The notes under the pieces: model-generated
Seen by the model: the letters and a program-made list of their open reading frames with translations, nothing else
Told to the model about the DNA's origin: nothing
Database searches by the model: none
Source: Vanilla planifolia
Taxonomy: Eukaryota; Streptophyta; Magnoliopsida; Asparagales; Orchidaceae
DNA: 64,000 bases
Direction: 5' to 3'
Assembly (NCBI GenBank): GCA_023846275.1
Contig: JAIUJO010000084.1
Span: 1,039,487 to 1,103,486, forward strand
In this document: positions 61,900-64,000 of the stretch, piece after piece
How positions within the stretch are numbered: the first letter of the stretch is position 1
Layout of the letters: each line of letters opens with the position of its first letter
Program-made: the position numbers and the translations under genes

Positions 61900-64000
61900 T
61901 CACTTTTCTATCTATATTAAAATATTAGAAAAAATAAACTTTTTAATAAAGAAAAGGAAAAATAAACAAGTTGAGAAAGGCTATGTACAAATTCTGTTTG
62001 AAAAAAAAATTACACTTTGGAAAGACAAGAGAACCTTTAAACTAAAACAAAAAAATCCCCACAAAATAAAACTATAATAAATTTTATATAAAACAAAAAA
62101 TTAAATCAAATGACAAAATTAAATCACTACAATCACAAAAAGTTTTCATTAAATCAAATGACAATAATTTGTAGTAAAAAAATATGATATATCTTTAATA
62201 CAAAGAAAAAAAAATTTTAGGAATTATGAAAATAAAATTTTACCAATAAAACAACAAAACAAAATTTCTAGAATGAATGTAAAATATTATTAAAAAATAA
62301 ATAAATGATAATCTCGTTAAATAAATCATAAAAGAATTAAAGAAACAAAGATGTTTCGAAAATCCACTCATTTTATATATCTTACTGAATGTGGAAGTAA
62401 GCCATCAAAATTTTTTTTGTTAACATAGGAAAAATAAGTCCTTTATTACATATATAAAACAAAAAAGAAAAAGAAAAAAGTATTAGCATAATAAAAATTT
62501 ATGATATAACAACTAAATATAAAAGTGGCATGAAATAAAATTAGTTTAATAATGCAATATTTCAAAATATTAATTTTTCAATGAAATATTAAATTCAATT
62601 AATATTTTTAATAAATTTAGTAGTTCAAAATCTTAAGAATCTATGCACCAAACTTTAGTTGTTGGATTACACAAAAGCAGCACATGTGCACAACATGTTT
62701 TGTAAAGATTATCTTTAATAATAAATTTAAAAAATATATAAAAAATACCTTAAATATATGCGATTAATATTCAAAATTTAACGGACATTGAAATATCTAC
62801 ATAGTGTATTAACAAAAAGTTTTGCTAAAAATGCAAGAAAAATAAAACTCAATTTGTAAATCGAGATATTTAGAAAGTGAAAAAGTAGAAGCAAACGACA
62901 ATAAAGAAGAAATAAAAAATAAAAAATAATGTGTACATAGTTTTACAAAACAATATTCATAATACTCAAGTCTTAACAAATATCCAAACACAAAAGTTGT
63001 TATATGAAAATAAAAAATAATTAAAAATAGATTATTTTATATCATAAAATGTTTATGTAAATGAAGTGAAAAAACTTTCAAAAATTTAAAATAATTTACA
63101 TGACATATTAAAAAAAATTTGGTAAAAGCTCACTTAAAAATTATATAATATATGAATTAATAGATTATTTGATAAGACGCATGTATCTTATGTGATATAA
63201 ATAAATGATATTAGTACTTAGAAAAGAAAACAAAATTTTATAATACAAACACAAAACTTTCATGAGTTAGATAAAACATGCCATTCAAAATAATAGTGGA
63301 TTAAAAATTTGCCAAGTTATAAGAAATAAATAACATAAAATATTTAGAAGTGGATAACAGAAATGTAAAATTTATTTATTTTATTTATTCATGTGACAAA
63401 ATTCTGACTTATTCATCAACAAAAGAGTTTGCTTATTATTGCAAACAAAAAGTACTTAAATGTTTAAATTAAAATTATATTATTTTATGAAATAATTAAC
63501 TCAACAAAAATATAATAATTTCATTTTAAAAAATAGAGAAAATTAATTTAACAAAAGATTTGGATGACCTAAAAATACCTTAGCATGTACTTTTGTCACA
63601 AAAGTAAGCCAAATAAACTTAATTTAATAAATAGAAATTATTCTAAATTTTAACATATAAACTAGTCAATATTGTAACTCAACACAAAAAAAAATATTAA
63701 AAACAATGTGCATACGGTGTTTACAAAATTTTCTAATTCTACTAAACATGAAAAGTTTAAAAAAATAATTAAATCCAATTAAAATTTAAAAAATTTAGAT
63801 TTCTAGAGGAAATTTAAAATCTTAAAAATTGTTTTTGTTGTAGTGGACACAAAATAGTTTCCAACTAAATTATTAACGATATTTATATTATAAAAACTTA
63901 AAATAAAAGACAAGAAAATCAAATGAATTGTATAAAAGCTACATGAATTAAAAAATTGACCAAAAAAATAGAAAATGATATGGACACCTTTGCACTTCAA
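61900..64000 (+). repeat. Long direct repeat, copy 2 (runs off the window)
   Basis: Partner of 54,541-56,312. The offset grows from 7,359 at the start to about 7,692 at the end because this copy carries extra segments, notably 63,507-63,675 and one of about 85 bp near 63,800-63,890. The last bases, ATGGACACCTTTGCACTTCAA, still match copy 1, so the repeat may continue beyond the window. Confidence 0.82.
63507..63675. mobile_element. Possible ~169-bp insertion with 9-bp flanking repeat
   Basis: Copy 2 of the long repeat contains this segment between two exact copies of AACTCAACA (63,498-63,506 and 63,676-63,684). Copy 1 has a single AACTCAAAA at 56,069 followed directly by the shared sequence. 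A 9-bp duplication would fit a small Mutator-type element, but the ends show no convincing terminal inverted repeat. Confidence 0.4.

Noticed and set aside
1..64000. CRISPR arrays, bacterial operons, tRNA or rRNA genes
   Set aside because: No spaced short direct repeats, ribosome-binding sites with long ORFs, tRNA A/B boxes with cloverleaf, or rRNA core motifs were found. The content is eukaryotic repeat DNA.

Overview
The window looks like repeat-rich nuclear DNA from a flowering plant. By eye it is roughly three quarters A+T. It has no intact protein-coding gene, rRNA or tRNA that I can recognise. The plant assignment rests on the transposon families: decayed Ty1/copia and Ty3/gypsy gag-pol genes of plant type, and a 2.05 kb solo LTR that starts TGTAACAGCCC and is flanked by a perfect 5-bp target-site duplication. 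I cannot name the species. The longest open frame is 108 codons, which is about what chance gives in DNA this AT-rich, so most short ORFs are meaningless.

Layout. (1) Positions 430-1,625 hold a frameshifted relic of a Ty3/gypsy polyprotein (possible zinc knuckle, protease, start of reverse transcriptase). (2) About 3,870-34,430 is one very large, old, imperfect palindrome. A left arm (about 3,870-18,470) is repeated in reverse complement as a right arm (about 19,975-34,430), with a spacer of about 1.5 kb between them. Each arm carries the same two copia remnants plus the same non-coding DNA. Copia-1 has a 5' LTR, gag, protease, integrase, reverse transcriptase, RNase H, polypurine tract and a partial 3' LTR, and lies at 4,374-10,310 on + and 28,236-33,869 on -. 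Copia-2 is a pol fragment at about 10,800-11,935 on + and 23,270-26,400 on -. The duplicated unit therefore already contained the retroelements when it was copied, and each arm has since gained or lost multi-kilobase blocks. (3) About 34,430-37,830 is anonymous AT-rich DNA with a CA-type microsatellite. (4) 37,836-39,883 is a solo LTR with TSD TTAAT. It is the only GC-rich island in the window and contains three tandem hairpin-forming modules. (5) 39,889-54,540 is non-coding DNA with TA microsatellites, a 70-bp minisatellite and a 298-bp tandem duplication. (6) A direct repeat of about 1.8-2.1 kb occurs at 54,541-56,312 and 61,900-64,000 (running off the end), separated by about 5.6 kb of anonymous sequence.

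No genes here work together in a pathway. The window records successive retroelement insertions, one large inverted duplication, LTR-LTR recombination and local tandem duplication. The most notable object is the 30-kb palindrome, which could fold into very long double-stranded RNA if it were transcribed.
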